Assembly: GCA_028689195.1 (NCBI GenBank)
Contig: JAQTWR010000004.1
Location: forward strand, 1-22,558
Reading direction: 5' to 3'
Source of the DNA: Anaerolineales bacterium
GTDB taxonomy: Bacteria; Chloroflexota; Anaerolineae; Anaerolineales; Villigracilaceae
DNA length: 22,558 nt
The translations under genes and the position numbers were made by a program. This document shows, one piece after another, positions 22,149 through 22,558 of the stretch. Position 1 is the stretch's first letter. Every line of letters begins with the position of its first letter. Below the pieces are notes generated by a model that was given only the letters and a program-made list of their open reading frames with translations, had not been told where the DNA came from and ran no database searches.

Positions 22149-22558
22149 ACCCAAAACCTAAATTTGCAATGTATTGGGCAGCCTCATGCGGCGGATGCGA
22201 AATTGCGGTATTGAACACGCACGAAAAAATTCTGGACGTGGACGCGAACTTCGACGTCGTCTTCTGGCCCGTCGCAATGGACGCGAAATACAAAGACGTG
22301 GAAGCGATGGAAGACGGTTCGATCTTGCTCACGCTTTTCAACGGCGGCATCCGCAACGACGAGAACGAACACATCGCCAAACTGATGAGACGAAAATCAA
22401 AGATACTCGTCGCGTTCGGTTCTTGCGCCTGCGAGGGATGCATTCCCGGGCTTGCCAATTTAAGCCCCGTTGGAGAAATCGTCCACACGGCGTTCAATAC
22501 GCTCACCACCGACAACCCAAACGGGATTTATCCGCGCGCGACGTATGACATCCCCGAA
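22145..22558 (+). CDS. mvhG: [NiFe]-hydrogenase small subunit-like protein (MvhG), 3' end missing
   Basis: 138 codons are visible, open to the window edge. The N-terminus AASCGGCEIAVL (C15, C18) is the proximal-cluster motif of hydrogenase small subunits and of NuoB-like proteins. FGSCACEGCIPGLANL (C94, C96, C99) corresponds to the MvhG/FrhG motif in which GGIPG is usual; here a cysteine replaces one glycine (CEGCIPG). There is no Tat signal peptide, so it is cytoplasmic, as expected for an Mvh-type group 3 enzyme. The start overlaps the mvhD stop, with AAGGAGG 7 nt before the ATG. The large subunit MvhA, which would show whether a NiFe site is present, should lie just downstream and is not visible. 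Confidence 0.85.
   Translation, partial: MNPKPKFAMYWAASCGGCEIAVLNTHEKILDVDANFDVVFWPVAMDAKYKDVEAMEDGSILLTLFNGGIRNDENEHIAKLMRRKSKILVAFGSCACEGCIPGLANLSPVGEIVHTAFNTLTTDNPNGIYPRATYDIPE

Overview
The window looks like a chromosomal segment of an anaerobic, non-methanogenic bacterium, most likely a Chloroflexota of the Anaerolineae type. This is inferred from gene content (bacterial Elp3, RNase Y, an MaeB-type malic enzyme, a methanogen-like hdrCBA-mvhD-mvhG cluster), from TATAAT boxes lying 6-7 nt before start codons, and from the repeat families. No rRNA or other direct taxonomic marker is present.

Layout. 1-2060 (+): the 3' part of an FAD-linked sugar/lactone oxidase and lipB. 2079-4489: mutL (-) and a HAD pyrimidine 5'-nucleotidase (+), divergent from a 20-bp gap that holds a symmetric palindromic -10 box. 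4581-6842 (-): fused malic enzyme/phosphotransacetylase-like gene. 6843-7341: a 0.5-kb non-coding gap with a good sigma70-type promoter and several RNA hairpins. 7342-9521 (+): recX-rny, overlapping by ATGA. 9594-9729: a MITE-like palindromic element. 9823-12410 (+): phnC-phnE, an unusual phosphonate-type ABC transporter with a greatly enlarged permease and no binding protein beside it. 12497-14265 (+): an alpha/beta hydrolase and an alpha-carbonic anhydrase lipoprotein. 14385-16019 (+): elp3. 16016-17652 (-): an Fe3+/thiamine-type ABC permease gene broken by a repeat tract. 18006 to the end (+): hdrC-hdrB-hdrA-mvhD-mvhG (the last cut by the window edge), a flavin-based electron-bifurcation module with a CRP/FNR-like palindrome upstream.

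How the genes work together. The clear functional unit is the hdr/mvh operon. HdrA (FAD, several FeS clusters) is the bifurcating subunit, HdrC and HdrB form the disulfide-reductase arm, MvhD is the [2Fe-2S] link and MvhG the hydrogenase small subunit. The physiological electron acceptor in a bacterium without CoM/CoB cannot be told from the sequence. The remaining genes are mostly housekeeping: lipoylation, mismatch repair, RNA turnover, tRNA U34 modification, C4 metabolism.

Repeats are the second theme. Five tracts of imperfect 7-bp repeats sit in or beside mutL, maeB, the ABC permease, hdrA and mvhD. In three cases they lie inside reading frames: the MutL linker, the MvhD C-terminal tail, and the point where the permease frame is lost. 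A separate hairpin repeat lies in frame inside elp3, and two copies of an ATCAGCGAAAATCAG-type hairpin element lie between genes.
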